Source: an uncultured Acidimicrobiales bacterium (GTDB lineage: Bacteria; Actinomycetota; Acidimicrobiia; Acidimicrobiales; SHLQ01). From it: a stretch of DNA of 64,000 bases. Position 1 is the first letter of the stretch. Each line of letters begins with the position of its first letter. The DNA is taken from positions 24,366-88,365 of the forward strand of contig CALHYX010000001.1 in the NCBI GenBank assembly GCA_938041035.1, given 5' to 3'. The notes below the pieces were generated by a model that made no database searches, was not told where the DNA came from, and saw only the letters and a list, made by a program, of their open reading frames with translations. The position numbers and the translations under genes are program-made. Of the stretch, positions 6,861 through 15,745 are shown piece after piece.

Positions 6861-9532
6861 GGCAACGGCGCCTCGTCGTCGGCTTCAACCGCCCCCGAGG
6901 AGACGACCACCCCGCGATGCAGTGCGTCCGCGGCGGCCCGGGCCGTCATCGCCGTGTCTCGGAGCGAGGCCGAATTCCCCACCTGGAAGAGGAGGTCGAT
7001 CAACTGCTTGATGTTGCGGACGAAGTCGCCGCCGCTGAGCCCCTCGTCCTCCAGAAGCGAGTCCAGGTCCTGGCCGGACGCCCAGGCATAGGCGAGGGCA
7101 AACAGCGTGGCGTCGGGGGGTCGGGTGGGATCGAGTTTGTGCTGATCCTCCATCGAGTTCAGGTCGGTTGCGATCTGTTCGATCTCTCGGAACCGGTCGT
7201 GCACCTCTCGGTTTGGGAACCAGGGGTCCGGCGGCGGCTCCTTGCTGCGATGCTCATAGGTGAACACCGAGACCATGCCCGCCATCGTGGGGGTGTCGAG
7301 ATCGTCGAGCAGACCGCGGCCGATGACCTCGGCTATCAGCAGGTCGGACTCGTGGTAGATCGAGATGACCCGCTCCCCCGCCTCGGTGAGCTCCCACCCG
7401 TCGACGTGGTTCCAGGCCCGCAGGATGTGCAGCACCGACCGGAACCGCTCGGCGATCGAACCCGTGCGGTTGGAGATCCGGCCTTCCAAACGGGCCAGGT
7501 CGGCCTCGAGTCGCTCCAGCTCCGCGAGCAGGGGCAACCCGGCGTCGATGTCGTGAAGATCCTCGTCGGTGAGCTCCTCGACCGGCGGAGCCGCCATGCC
7601 GCGGCGCTCGCGGGCGCGGTGTAGGCGGGCTCGTCGCAGGTTGTCGGCCGCCTTGTTCTGGAAGCGGCGAGAATTCGGGTTGAACGGCTCGGGAAGCTCG
7701 ATCTGGCCGACGGTGAACGGCACGGCGCTCATTCGGTCCTCGTTGATGTCGACGACGTGGCCGGTGGGGGTGACCACCTTCAGTCGGATCCGCCCGCCCT
7801 TGCGGTAGGCGACGGAAAGGACCGCCGCCCGTTCGAGGTCGGGCAAACCCACGACGACATCGCCGGGGCTCAAACGACTGAGCGCATCGGCAATCCGGTC
7901 GAGCCCGTCGCCCTCGTCGTTGACCGTGGCGTCGGCGGACTGCATGGTCGCCAGACTGGAACGGAGTTCGCGCAGCCGCTCGACGTCGTCGCCCAGCCGG
8001 CGGTGAATGTCGTCGATGTCGGCCTGGCGCTTGCGAGCGCGCCGGTGGAGCTTCTGCATCGCCCGCTCGGTCTGAAACTGAGCGAACGATTTGGCCAGAA
8101 GCTCATAGACCGCGGCCTCGTCATAGCGCCGCACCAGGTTGGCGGCCATGTTGTAGGTCGGACGGAAGGCGGAGCGCAGCTCGAAATGGCGGCTGCTCGC
8201 CAGGCTCGCCACCTCGTCGAAGCCGATGAACGGCGACCACAAGACGATGGCGGTGCCGTGGTCGTCGATGCCGCGTCGTCCGGCGCGGCCCGTCAGTTGG
8301 GTGTACTGACTCGGCGTCAGCACCTCGTGGGTTTCGCCGGTGAATTTCGAGAGTTTCTCGATCACCACCGAGCGGGCCGGCATGTTGATGCCCAGCGCCA
8401 GCGTTTCGGTCGCGAACACGACCTTGATGAGCCCCTCGACGAAGCAGGCTTCGACGATCTCCTTGAACGCGGGCACCATGCCGGCATGGTGGGCGGCGAC
8501 GCCGCGTTCGAGGCCGCTGAGCAGTGTGGCGAAGTCCAGGACCTCGAGATCTCCGGGGCTGAGCACCGAGATGCGTTGGGTGACGATTTCGTGGATCCGA
8601 TGCCGTTCCTCCTCGGTCGTCAGGCGAACCCCCGCATCGATCAGTCGTTCCATCGATTCGGTGCAGGCCGCCCGGCTGAAGATGAAGTAGATCGCGGGGA
8701 GCAGATCCTCCTCTTCCAGCCGGTCGACGACGGCGAGACGGCGCGGCGTGACGAAGTTTCGTCTTCCGCTGCGGGAGCGCCCCTTGTCCCGGCCCCGGGC
8801 GTCGTTTCCGCCTCGGCCCCGGGATTTCGATCCCTTCGCGCCTTTCGCCCCCAGGTCGAACTGGTAGCCCTCTCGGTTCGGGGTGCCGCGATACAACGTC
8901 GGGATCAGCAGGGCCGTGGCGGAGTTGCGGTCGCCGACCATGTAGAGGTTTGTCAGTTCGACCGGGCGTTCGGTTTCGACCACCGTCGCGGTGGGGCCGC
9001 GGACGCTCGCGATCCAGTCCGAAAGTTCGTCGGCGTTGGAGACGGTCGCGGACAACCCGACCAGGCGAACGCTCTGGGGGAGATGAATGATGACTTCCTC
9101 CCAGACCGGCCCGCGGTACGGGTCCTGGAGGAAGTGCACCTCGTCGACCACGACGTAGCGCAGGCCGTGAAGCGCGTCGGCGCCGCCGTAGACCATGTTG
9201 CGCAGGACCTCGGTGGTCATCACGACCACCGGGGCGTCACGATTGATGGCGTTGTCGCCGGTGAGCAACCCGACCCGGTCGGCGCCGTGGCGGGCGGCGA
9301 GATCCCGGTACTTCTGATTCGACAAGGCCTTGATCGGCGTGGTGTAGAAGACCTTCTCCCCCGCATCCAGCGCCTCGGCGATCGCATACTCGGCTACGAC
9401 GGTCTTCCCCGCACCCGTCGGGGCGGCGACGAGCACGGACTGGCCGTCGCGCAGGGCGTTGACGGCGTCGGTCTGGAAGCGGTCGAGTTCGAAGTCGTAC
9501 CCGAGGAGTTCGGACAACTCCGCCGGGGTCAC
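6857..9532 (-). CDS. helY: Ski2/Mtr4-type DExH-box RNA helicase HelY
   Basis: The 891-residue protein shows the full helicase set: APTGAGKTVVAEYAI (motif I, about 36-50), VVVDEVHFL (motif II, DEVH), GLSATVSN (motif III), and TGRAGRRGID (motif VI). A charged insert of about 225-260 follows the first RecA domain. The C-terminal third matches the DSHCT region of Ski2-like enzymes. ATP-driven RNA unwinding is expected, by analogy with eukaryotic exosome helicases. As in Mycobacterium, it lies directly after tatC: the two overlap by four bases, and the order helY-tatC-tatA is kept. Confidence 0.92.
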   Translation of the reverse strand: MTPAELSELLGYDFELDRFQTDAVNALRDGQSVLVAAPTGAGKTVVAEYAIAEALDAGEKVFYTTPIKALSNQKYRDLAARHGADRVGLLTGDNAINRDAPVVVMTTEVLRNMVYGGADALHGLRYVVVDEVHFLQDPYRGPVWEEVIIHLPQSVRLVGLSATVSNADELSDWIASVRGPTATVVETERPVELTNLYMVGDRNSATALLIPTLYRGTPNREGYQFDLGAKGAKGSKSRGRGGNDARGRDKGRSRSGRRNFVTPRRLAVVDRLEEEDLLPAIYFIFSRAACTESMERLIDAGVRLTTEEERHRIHEIVTQRISVLSPGDLEVLDFATLLSGLERGVAAHHAGMVPAFKEIVEACFVEGLIKVVFATETLALGINMPARSVVIEKLSKFTGETHEVLTPSQYTQLTGRAGRRGIDDHGTAIVLWSPFIGFDEVASLASSRHFELRSAFRPTYNMAANLVRRYDEAAVYELLAKSFAQFQTERAMQKLHRRARKRQADIDDIHRRLGDDVERLRELRSSLATMQSADATVNDEGDGLDRIADALSRLSPGDVVVGLPDLERAAVLSVAYRKGGRIRLKVVTPTGHVVDINEDRMSAVPFTVGQIELPEPFNPNSRRFQNKAADNLRRARLHRARERRGMAAPPVEELTDEDLHDIDAGLPLLAELERLEADLARLEGRISNRTGSIAERFRSVLHILRAWNHVDGWELTEAGERVISIYHESDLLIAEVIGRGLLDDLDTPTMAGMVSVFTYEHRSKEPPPDPWFPNREVHDRFREIEQIATDLNSMEDQHKLDPTRPPDATLFALAYAWASGQDLDSLLEDEGLSGGDFVRNIKQLIDLLFQVGNSASLRDTAMTARAAADALHRGVVVSSGAVEADDEAPLP

Positions 9533-10362
9533 GTGGCCGACTCGGCGCGCTTGCGCTGTCGACGCATCCGGAGCCAGCCGAAGGCGATGGCTCCCTCGTA
9601 GAAGATGTACATCGGGATCGTGAGTACGCCGAGCGTGAACGGGTCACCGCTCGGGGTGATGACGGCGACGAGGATGACGATGCCGACGATGGCGTAGCGC
9701 CGGTTGTTCCGCAGCGTCTTGTTCTCGAGCACGCCGATAATCTGGAGGAACGCGAGCAGCAGCGGGAACTGAAAGCCGAATCCGAAGGCCAACATCATCT
9801 TCACCACGAAGTTGAGGTAGGGCTTGGGCGAGAACAGCGAAACCAGGTTGTCGCCGCCGATCGTGGTGAGCAGTTCGAGCGCCCGGGGGATGCTCCAGTA
9901 GGCGAGGCCGGCGCCGAGGGCGAAGAGGGAGGCGCCGAGGCCGACGAACGGGATGGCGTACCGGCGTTCGTGGGGGTACAGGCCCGGCGTCACGAATTTC
10001 CAGACCTGGAACAAGATGATCGGGATGGCAAACGCCAGACCGGTGTACGCGCTCACCGAGATACGGGTGGAGAACTCTTCGAGCGGCTCGGTGACGAACA
10101 GAGCGCAGCTCTCGGTGGTCAACAAGCCAACGTCGTCGTCGGTGACCTCGTCGGGCGTGGGCAGCACGTTGCAGTACGGCTCGATGAGCCAGGCGAAGAT
10201 CTGGTCGTAGAAAATCCAGGCCACGATCGCGCCGGCGGCGACGGCGATTGCGATGCGGATCAGGCGGGTGCGCAGTTCGGTGAGGTGGTCGATGAGGGAC
10301 ATGCGTCCCTCGGTCGGCGCCGGCTCCTCGTCGACGGGTTCGTCCTCCTCGATGGCGGTCAC
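9529..10362 (-). CDS. tatC: Sec-independent protein translocase subunit TatC
   Basis: This 277-residue membrane protein begins with an acidic tail and the hallmark MSLIDHLTELRTRL at about 21-34. Six hydrophobic segments follow, including FAIPIILFQVWKFVTPGLYPHERR in the second half of the periplasmic loop. TatC recognises the twin-arginine signal peptide of folded proteins and recruits TatA for export. The start is GTG at 10362, overlapping the tatA stop as GTGA, and the stop overlaps the helY start. The gene is therefore in the middle of a tightly coupled tatA-tatC-helY operon. Confidence 0.95.
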   Translation of the reverse strand: MTAIEEDEPVDEEPAPTEGRMSLIDHLTELRTRLIRIAIAVAAGAIVAWIFYDQIFAWLIEPYCNVLPTPDEVTDDDVGLLTTESCALFVTEPLEEFSTRISVSAYTGLAFAIPIILFQVWKFVTPGLYPHERRYAIPFVGLGASLFALGAGLAYWSIPRALELLTTIGGDNLVSLFSPKPYLNFVVKMMLAFGFGFQFPLLLAFLQIIGVLENKTLRNNRRYAIVGIVILVAVITPSGDPFTLGVLTIPMYIFYEGAIAFGWLRMRRQRKRAESAT

Positions 10363-11135
10363 CCGGGATCCGTTTCATCGAGAATCTCCGCGACCTGTTT
10401 GGCTGCCCTCTGTTCAGCGGCTTCGTAGCCGTTGCGCAGGCCGGGAGCCATCGGGGCCGCGCCTCCGTCGGCGCCGGCGTTCTGGTCGCCGCCGGGGCCG
10501 GCGGCGGTATCGATCTGATCGATCCGTTCGAGCTCGGCGCGGTCGGCCTCATCTCGGGCGGCGAGCTCTCGAGCCGTGGCCGCCGCGGCGAGGGCCTGGC
10601 TGGAGTTCGCCGCCGCAACCGTATTGGTGGGTACGGCTGGCGCTGTGTCGTTCGGTTCGGTGTCGTTGGTCTCGGTGGTGGGCTCCGGCGGGCGCGGGGC
10701 GGCCGAGGAAATCCCGCCGATCATGGCCTGGCCGGTGGCCCGGGCCTTGCGCTCGACCTCGTTCTCTTCCTCGGACTGGTCGTCGGCGAACGCGGCGAGG
10801 ACCGCTGGGTCCGCGACGTAGCCGGAATCGTTGCCGGCGTCGGAATCGGCACCCGGGCCGGTGTCGGCCACTCCTGCGCTGTCGGCTGTCTTGTCCGCCG
10901 TCTTGTCCGCCGTCTTGTCCGCCGTGGGGGTCGACTTTTGGCCGGTGATGTCGACCGCGGCCTCGACCTCGTCGAGGGCCGACTTCATCTCCGCCTGGAA
11001 TCCGGACGACAGGCGGCGCAGTTCGCCGTACGCTCGCCCCACCTGACGGGCGGCTTCGGGCAGTTTGGTGGGGCCGAGGACGATCAACGCCACCAACAAG
11101 ATGACGAGAATCTCGCCTCCACCAACAGAACCCAT
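10359..11135 (-). CDS. tatA: TatA/TatB-type twin-arginine translocase subunit with long C-terminal tail
   Basis: Residues 1-60 carry the Tat core: a short N-terminus, one membrane helix (GEILVILLVALIVLGPTKLPEAAR) and an amphipathic helix (VGRAYGELRRLSSGFQAEMK). The Glu in the membrane helix and the GPTKLPE hinge look more like TatB. The protein is 258 residues, far longer than TatA and longer than most TatB. The rest is acidic, low complexity, and includes three tandem TADK units from a 12-base repeat. No other Tat pore subunit is present in the window. ATG at 11135. It forms an operon with tatC. Confidence 0.9.
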   Translation of the reverse strand: MGSVGGGEILVILLVALIVLGPTKLPEAARQVGRAYGELRRLSSGFQAEMKSALDEVEAAVDITGQKSTPTADKTADKTADKTADSAGVADTGPGADSDAGNDSGYVADPAVLAAFADDQSEEENEVERKARATGQAMIGGISSAAPRPPEPTTETNDTEPNDTAPAVPTNTVAAANSSQALAAAATARELAARDEADRAELERIDQIDTAAGPGGDQNAGADGGAAPMAPGLRNGYEAAEQRAAKQVAEILDETDPG

Positions 11136-11189
11136 AGCAGGGCAGTCTACCGACCGGATCGACCCGATACGGCAGCAGAGCCGCGACGG

Positions 11190-11525
11190 CTAGGCCTGGT
11201 CGAGGCTTTCGAGCGCTTCGGTAAGGAGGTCATCGTTGGCGAGCACATCGTGGAAATCGATGATGTCGTCGTGGTTGATCGGCGCACCGATCGTCGGCCG
11301 CTCGTGCAGTTCGAGCGGCAACGTCCAGGTGTCCAGATGTACTCCGGACGCCACGAGTAGGTCTACCGTCCGAGCTTCAGCCGGCTTGACGACGGTCATC
11401 ACGCAGATCGGGCAGCGAAACGAATATTCGCCGCGATCGTCGTCCAGACAGACGCGTACCCGCACGTCGTTTGTCGTCAGCTCTACGTCCCCGCAGGTTG
11501 GGCAAGTTGCCCGAATCGTTGCCAT
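11190..11525 (-). CDS. small zinc-ribbon protein, conserved hypothetical
   Basis: The 111-residue product has two CxxC knuckles near the N-terminus (CPTC at about 8-11, CPIC at about 38-41) with strand-forming sequence between, a C4 zinc ribbon. The rest is acidic and helical with no catalytic motif. Such proteins often bind nucleic acid or a polymerase, but that is inference. It is preceded by a good Shine-Dalgarno (GAGGAGG) and by a 23-base leader motif that recurs before the XRE regulator at 17.7 kb. It lies upstream of tatA in the same direction. Confidence 0.75.
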   Translation of the reverse strand: MATIRATCPTCGDVELTTNDVRVRVCLDDDRGEYSFRCPICVMTVVKPAEARTVDLLVASGVHLDTWTLPLELHERPTIGAPINHDDIIDFHDVLANDDLLTEALESLDQA

Positions 11526-11756
11526 CTTGGTGATGGTCCTCCTCGTGTCTCTACATTGATCGGCACGACGAAGCCGTCCCTTAACGGGTCGAACGACTCC
11601 TTTGGCTCCCTGGGGTACAGGTCGGGAGGCCCAACGCAGCAGCCGAGGGACCTATGTTCCGGTCGGGCATCGACGTTATGCGCCCGTTGGTTGCAACAAG
11701 GGCGGGGCGATCCGCCGGTTTGGCCATGGCGGGCAGACTTGGCACGATGGCAGGCC
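11526..11756. other. divergent intergenic region with leader motif
   Basis: This separates the minus-strand zinc-ribbon gene from the plus-strand phosphodiesterase. It holds the leader motif described next and no ORF I can support. The in-frame plus-strand extension upstream of 11757 (from 11556) reads as low-quality sequence. Promoters for both flanking genes are expected here. Confidence 0.5.
11560..11582 (-). promoter_or_regulatory. shared leader motif, copy A
   Basis: On the minus strand this 23-base element has the core CGGCTTCGTCG and ends in GCCGA, 34 bases before the zinc-ribbon start codon. CGGC and GCCG can pair around an eight-base loop. Just upstream, CCC-GTTAA-GGG can form a second small stem. 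The matching copy B (17741-17763) differs at only two positions and sits 29 bases before its gene. The role is unknown; a common 5'-UTR control element or transcription start region is inferred. Confidence 0.5.
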
Positions 11757-12476
11757 ATGGGTCCCCGATTGCCGCCGCTGGTAGACGTACCGATCATGTT
11801 CGCCCACCGCGGGGCCCGGGCCCATGCCCCCGAAAACACCCTCGAGGCCTTTCGATTGGCGGCCAAGCTGGGCGCTACGGGCATCGAAAGCGACGTGTGG
11901 ATCACCGCGGACGGTGTTCCGGTGCTCGACCATGACGGTGTGGTCGGCAAGCTGCTGCGGCGGCGCCCCATCAGCTCGGTGCCGCGCCACGAGCTCCCGC
12001 CCCACATTCCATCGCTGGCCGAGTACTACCAGGCCATGGGTACCGAGTTTGAGCTATCGCTCGACGTGAAGGATGCCGACGCCGTGGGTGCGGTTATCGA
12101 CGTGGCGCGCACGTTTGGGCCCGATGCACTCCCCCGTCTGTGGCTGTGTCACCCGGACTGGAAGCTCGTGGCGGGGTGGCGGGCAATCGACGACGCCGTC
12201 CGACTGGTCGATTCCACCCGCTTCAAGCACTTCGAGCAGGGCCCCGAACGCCGCGCCGCGGACCTCGCCGAGGCGGGTATTGACGCCATCAACATGCACC
12301 ACAGCGACTGGTCCGGCGGGTTGACCACGATGTTCCACCGATTCGGTGTGCGGGCGTTCTCGTGGGATCTGCAGTTCGAGCGAACCCTCGATGAGTCGCT
12401 GCGAATGGGTATGGACGCGGTGTATAGCGACCATGTCGACCGCATGGTCGACCGGGTCAAAGCCTTCTACGGTTAG
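11757..12476 (+). CDS. glycerophosphodiester phosphodiesterase family protein
   Basis: Starting at the ATG at 11757 the 239-residue protein opens with the GDPD signature FAHRGARAHAPENTLEAF at about 14-31. It includes the catalytic His and the metal-binding Glu in TGIESDVW. A second conserved strand, LSLDVKDAD, and the C-terminal ring-closing segment INMHHSDW...GVRAFSWDL complete the TIM barrel. Members hydrolyse glycerophosphodiesters to glycerol-3-phosphate and an alcohol. There is no signal peptide, so cytoplasmic. It stands alone on the plus strand and converges on lepB. A second family member lies at 49.2 kb. Confidence 0.88.
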   Translation: MGPRLPPLVDVPIMFAHRGARAHAPENTLEAFRLAAKLGATGIESDVWITADGVPVLDHDGVVGKLLRRRPISSVPRHELPPHIPSLAEYYQAMGTEFELSLDVKDADAVGAVIDVARTFGPDALPRLWLCHPDWKLVAGWRAIDDAVRLVDSTRFKHFEQGPERRAADLAEAGIDAINMHHSDWSGGLTTMFHRFGVRAFSWDLQFERTLDESLRMGMDAVYSDHVDRMVDRVKAFYG

Positions 12477-12505
12477 GCCGTGTCGGACCGGCGCGGAGTT
12501 GGCGG

Positions 12506-13777
12506 TTACAGGCGGCCGAACTTGCCGGGGGGCCAGACCAGGACTACCGCGCGGCCGACGACGAGCTCGGAGTCGATGGGTCCAAAGCTGCGGCTGTCGG
12601 TTGAGTTACCGCGGTTGTCACCCATCATGAACAGATGCCCCTCGGGAACGGTGCACGACGCGCCGTCGCCCTGTGGGTTCGCGCAGCTGGCGGTCCACAC
12701 CGAACCGCCGGACCGGATGCCTTCGCCCAGGTAGGGCTCGACCAGGAGTTCGTCACCGATGAGGACCTGGCCGTTGCGGATGGTCACGGTCTCGCCGGGA
12801 AGGCCGACCACCCGTTTGATCAACTCGTTGACGTCGCGGGCCGTCGATGTCGGCGGTCGCTCAAACACCAGGAGATCGCCGCGCTCGGGGTTGTCGTCGA
12901 GCTTGTTGACCAGAATGCGGTCGTTGCGTTCGAGGGTGGGCTCCATCGACTCCGACGGAATGTAGAACGCCTGAAAGAAGAACGTCTTGATGATGAGGGC
13001 GACGACGAGGGCGCCGACGATGACGGCTGCCCATTCGATAGCGGATCGCAGCCACTGATCGGTGGCGTTGGTCTCGCCGGCGGCATCGAGTTCGCCGGCT
13101 TCGGCGTCGCCATCGTCCGGGCGTTCGTCGGTGTCGCCGAAGAACTGGTCCAGCGTCTCGTCGTCGGCCACCACGGCCTCGTCGTCGGCGAACCGCGGCT
13201 GTTCGGACAGCCGGGCGGCGGTCGATGTGGACTCCGCGGCGACGCCGGCACCCACCAGTGGTGCGGCGGCGTTCGCCGCTGAGGATGGGGTAGCTGTCGG
13301 CGAGCCCGCTGCGGGTGATCGCAGTCCGGCCTCGGATGGTTGGGCGAGGCGGGCCTCCTCGTGCTCGAGCCACGCCGGTCGCCCCGAGGCGGTCGGGGGC
13401 CCGGCTTCGGGCGCCGCTGCTGCGCGAGCAACGAACTCGGTGGGACTCGGAGTGGCGGGCGGTGCCGGGGAAACCGGCGTGGGTGCTGCATCCGGCGTTG
13501 CCGGCGCACCGGTCGACGGCAGCGCGGCCGGCGTTGTCGGAGGCGGTGTCATCAGGGGGGTGGCCGGCGGCGGTGTCACCGTCGGTGGCGCGGTGGATGG
13601 CGGCGGGGTCGACCCGCCCGGCTGGTCGCGAAGGCGCTCCGCGGCCCGCTCGCGCGCCCGGGCCGCCATCTTTGCCGCGAAATCCGGATCATCGAGATCC
13701 GGCACGTCGCCGCGGTTTGGTTCGGTGGGGTCAGCGCCCTCGGTGGTCACAACTGCCGACCCTACCTTCCGTACCAA
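12506..13777 (-). CDS. lepB: signal peptidase I with long Pro/Ala-rich N-terminal region
   Basis: The C-terminal half is a standard type I signal peptidase. A membrane helix (about 247-268) is followed by IPSESMEPT with nucleophile Ser277, the general base in ELIKRVVGLPGE (Lys321), and box E (GDNRGNSTDSRSFG). It removes signal peptides at the outer membrane face of the cytoplasmic membrane. The first 240 residues are unusual: Pro/Ala/Thr-rich, then acidic, probably a disordered cytoplasmic tail. The listed start is at 13777; a GTG at 13750 with an AAGGTAGGG ribosome site is an equally good choice. It is convergent with the phosphodiesterase gene. Confidence 0.92.
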   Translation of the reverse strand: MVRKVGSAVVTTEGADPTEPNRGDVPDLDDPDFAAKMAARARERAAERLRDQPGGSTPPPSTAPPTVTPPPATPLMTPPPTTPAALPSTGAPATPDAAPTPVSPAPPATPSPTEFVARAAAAPEAGPPTASGRPAWLEHEEARLAQPSEAGLRSPAAGSPTATPSSAANAAAPLVGAGVAAESTSTAARLSEQPRFADDEAVVADDETLDQFFGDTDERPDDGDAEAGELDAAGETNATDQWLRSAIEWAAVIVGALVVALIIKTFFFQAFYIPSESMEPTLERNDRILVNKLDDNPERGDLLVFERPPTSTARDVNELIKRVVGLPGETVTIRNGQVLIGDELLVEPYLGEGIRSGGSVWTASCANPQGDGASCTVPEGHLFMMGDNRGNSTDSRSFGPIDSELVVGRAVVLVWPPGKFGRL

Positions 13778-13826
13778 AGCCAGTTGTGCTCATCAGCGGA
13801 AATAACTGTCTCAACGTCGCAAGAAA

Positions 13827-14777
13827 TCACCGGGGGTACCGGGCCAGGACTCGGGCCGCAGCGTCGGCGGTGAACGTCCCGCCGAAGCGGGCGTCGCCGC
13901 CGACCACGCGGGCCGCGGGCCCCAACCGCAGTAGGAGCCGTTCCAGCCACGGATCGCCCGTCACCGCCAGGGTGAGTCGGAATGCCCCGTCGTCGAGGTC
14001 CTCCAACCGGTCGTACGGGTAGGTGTCGGCGACCCAGCGGGCGCTGGCGTCGATCTCGAGCACGACCCGGGCAACGTCGGCGGCTGCATTGAACACGGTG
14101 GGAGCGCCCGCGGTGTCGGGGGCGGTGAAGGTGCCGTCGCGCAGGGTGGCCGACCGAATCCGGTCGACGCGAAAGACGCGTGGAGCCCGGGCGAGCTGGC
14201 AGAACGAATCGACGTACCACTGGCCGAGATCGGCGTGCAGCCGATGCGGTTCGATCGTGCGCGTCACCCGCTCGTCGCGGCTGAACACGTAGTAGTCGAG
14301 TTCCACCTCCCGGTTCTCGGCGACCGCGGTCCGCAGCGTCGCCAGGATCTGCTCGGAGGCGGCACCGATGCGGACGTCGATCGCGCCGTGGGCATCGACA
14401 CCGATCGCTGTACCCACCTTCGTGAGCGCGCGCAGCAGTGGGCCGTCCTCGTCCTCGCCGCTGATCTCGAGCATCGATTGCCCGGCCGCCAGCAACGCCA
14501 GCCCCTTGTCGGCGGGTAGGCGCAGTGGCTGGGAGAACCAGTCGGCGTATCGAATCGACACCGTGTCGTCGTCGAGCTCCACCTCGACGAGTGCGTCGGG
14601 CGTGAACGGATACACGCCCACGAACGGGACCACGTCCTGCAGGTCGTTGACCAGCCGCTCGCGCGGGTACCCGAATCGCTCGGCGACCTCGTCGAGGGTC
14701 ACCTGCTCCTGCTCGACCACCCACGGAATGATCGCGAGCAGTCGGGTGAGCCGCTCGGTCGAGGTGAACCGGCTCAC
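13827..14777 (-). CDS. pafC: WYL-domain transcriptional regulator PafC
   Basis: From the GTG at 14777, which overlaps the pafB stop (GTGA), the product is 316 residues. The N-terminus (STERLTRLLAIIPWVVE) is a winged-helix DNA-binding domain. A WYL domain follows around 125-205 (REVELDYYVFSRDERVTRTI) and a WCX-like C-terminal domain ends the protein. In mycobacteria PafB and PafC act as a heterodimer that activates LexA-independent DNA-damage genes. Adjacent paralogy to pafB and position just downstream of pafA support the call. The longer ORF reaching 15200 is antisense-like and was rejected. Confidence 0.88.
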   Translation of the reverse strand: MSRFTSTERLTRLLAIIPWVVEQEQVTLDEVAERFGYPRERLVNDLQDVVPFVGVYPFTPDALVEVELDDDTVSIRYADWFSQPLRLPADKGLALLAAGQSMLEISGEDEDGPLLRALTKVGTAIGVDAHGAIDVRIGAASEQILATLRTAVAENREVELDYYVFSRDERVTRTIEPHRLHADLGQWYVDSFCQLARAPRVFRVDRIRSATLRDGTFTAPDTAGAPTVFNAAADVARVVLEIDASARWVADTYPYDRLEDLDDGAFRLTLAVTGDPWLERLLLRLGPAARVVGGDARFGGTFTADAAARVLARYPR

Positions 14778-15688
14778 GTTTGGGCTTCCAGCCACTCGAT
14801 GAGGTCGGTTCGCAGTTCCGGTGGGGCGAGGACCTCGGCCCGGTCGAGAAACGTGAGAACAAATGACCGGAACGCCTCGACGTTTCGCACGGACAGCGTG
14901 GCGTCGATGCTGCCGTCGGCGTGTTCGATCACTTCGGCGTCCGGGCCGAGGTGAGCTCGGGCCCACATGCTCAGGTCGGGGTCGATGCGGATCGTCGCCT
15001 CGACCGGCTCGTCGTCGCCCATCTCCCATGCGGGTCGCCGAGCGGCATTGCTGCTCGGACGTTCGGGGCGATCCACCACCGCGGGGCCGCCGACGGTGAC
15101 CTCGCTCGCAAACCGGTCTACCCGATAGAGCCGTTCGGCCTCGCGGACGTGATCCCACCCGTTGATGTACCAGTGCCCGCGGTGAAACGAGAGGTGCCAC
15201 GGCTCCACCCGCCGCACCATGTCGCCGTAGCGAAACTCGACCTGGCGTTTTGCTCTGGTCGCTTCGAACAGGGGGCCGAGCTCGTCGTGGGCCGGCAGTT
15301 CGGCCAGCACCTCGTCGTCGCCCTCGACCGATCCCCCACCGAGGGTCTGCATCACGCCGGCCCCATCGATGCCTTCGAGCCGTACCTTGGTGGCCGCCAG
15401 GTGTAACGCCGCGAGTTCATCGGGTTCGAGTTGGGGGTCCACGCCGCCGTAGTCGCCGGGATGAATCCGGTAACCGGACCCGGGCGGATCCGTACCGTGA
15501 ATAGGTTCCACCGAAATCGGGATGCCCATCAGGCGGAGTGACTCCTTGTCGCGTTCGAAGGCGCGCCGAAAGGCGTCGTCGCTGTCGGAGTAACCCTCCA
15601 GCCGAACCCGCAGCTCGTCCACCGGCAGGGGCCGTTCGGTAGCGAGGAGGGCGGCGGTCAGGTTCAGGAGTCGTTCGAGCTTGGTCAT
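14774..15688 (-). CDS. pafB: WYL-domain transcriptional regulator PafB
   Basis: This 304-residue protein begins MTKLERLLNLTAALLATE, the winged-helix of the PafB type. Its WYL domain lies around 145-215 (KRQVEFRYGDMVRRVEPWHL, then HWYINGWD) and is followed by a C-terminal WCX-like domain. It partners with PafC in sensing DNA damage, probably through ligand binding at the WYL domain. The stop is embedded in the pafC start, giving strict coupling. pafA lies 57 bases upstream, so pafABC is probably one transcript as in mycobacteria. Confidence 0.9.
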   Translation of the reverse strand: MTKLERLLNLTAALLATERPLPVDELRVRLEGYSDSDDAFRRAFERDKESLRLMGIPISVEPIHGTDPPGSGYRIHPGDYGGVDPQLEPDELAALHLAATKVRLEGIDGAGVMQTLGGGSVEGDDEVLAELPAHDELGPLFEATRAKRQVEFRYGDMVRRVEPWHLSFHRGHWYINGWDHVREAERLYRVDRFASEVTVGGPAVVDRPERPSSNAARRPAWEMGDDEPVEATIRIDPDLSMWARAHLGPDAEVIEHADGSIDATLSVRNVEAFRSFVLTFLDRAEVLAPPELRTDLIEWLEAQT

Positions 15689-15745
15689 CGCAGCGGGTTG
15701 GTTACAGCCAGGATCGTTCGTTGCAGCAGCGCATCAAGGTGCTTA

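Noticed and set aside
13827..15200. 457-residue version of PafC
   Set aside because: The first 140 residues are out-of-frame pafB sequence; the GTGA overlap at 14777 gives a natural start.
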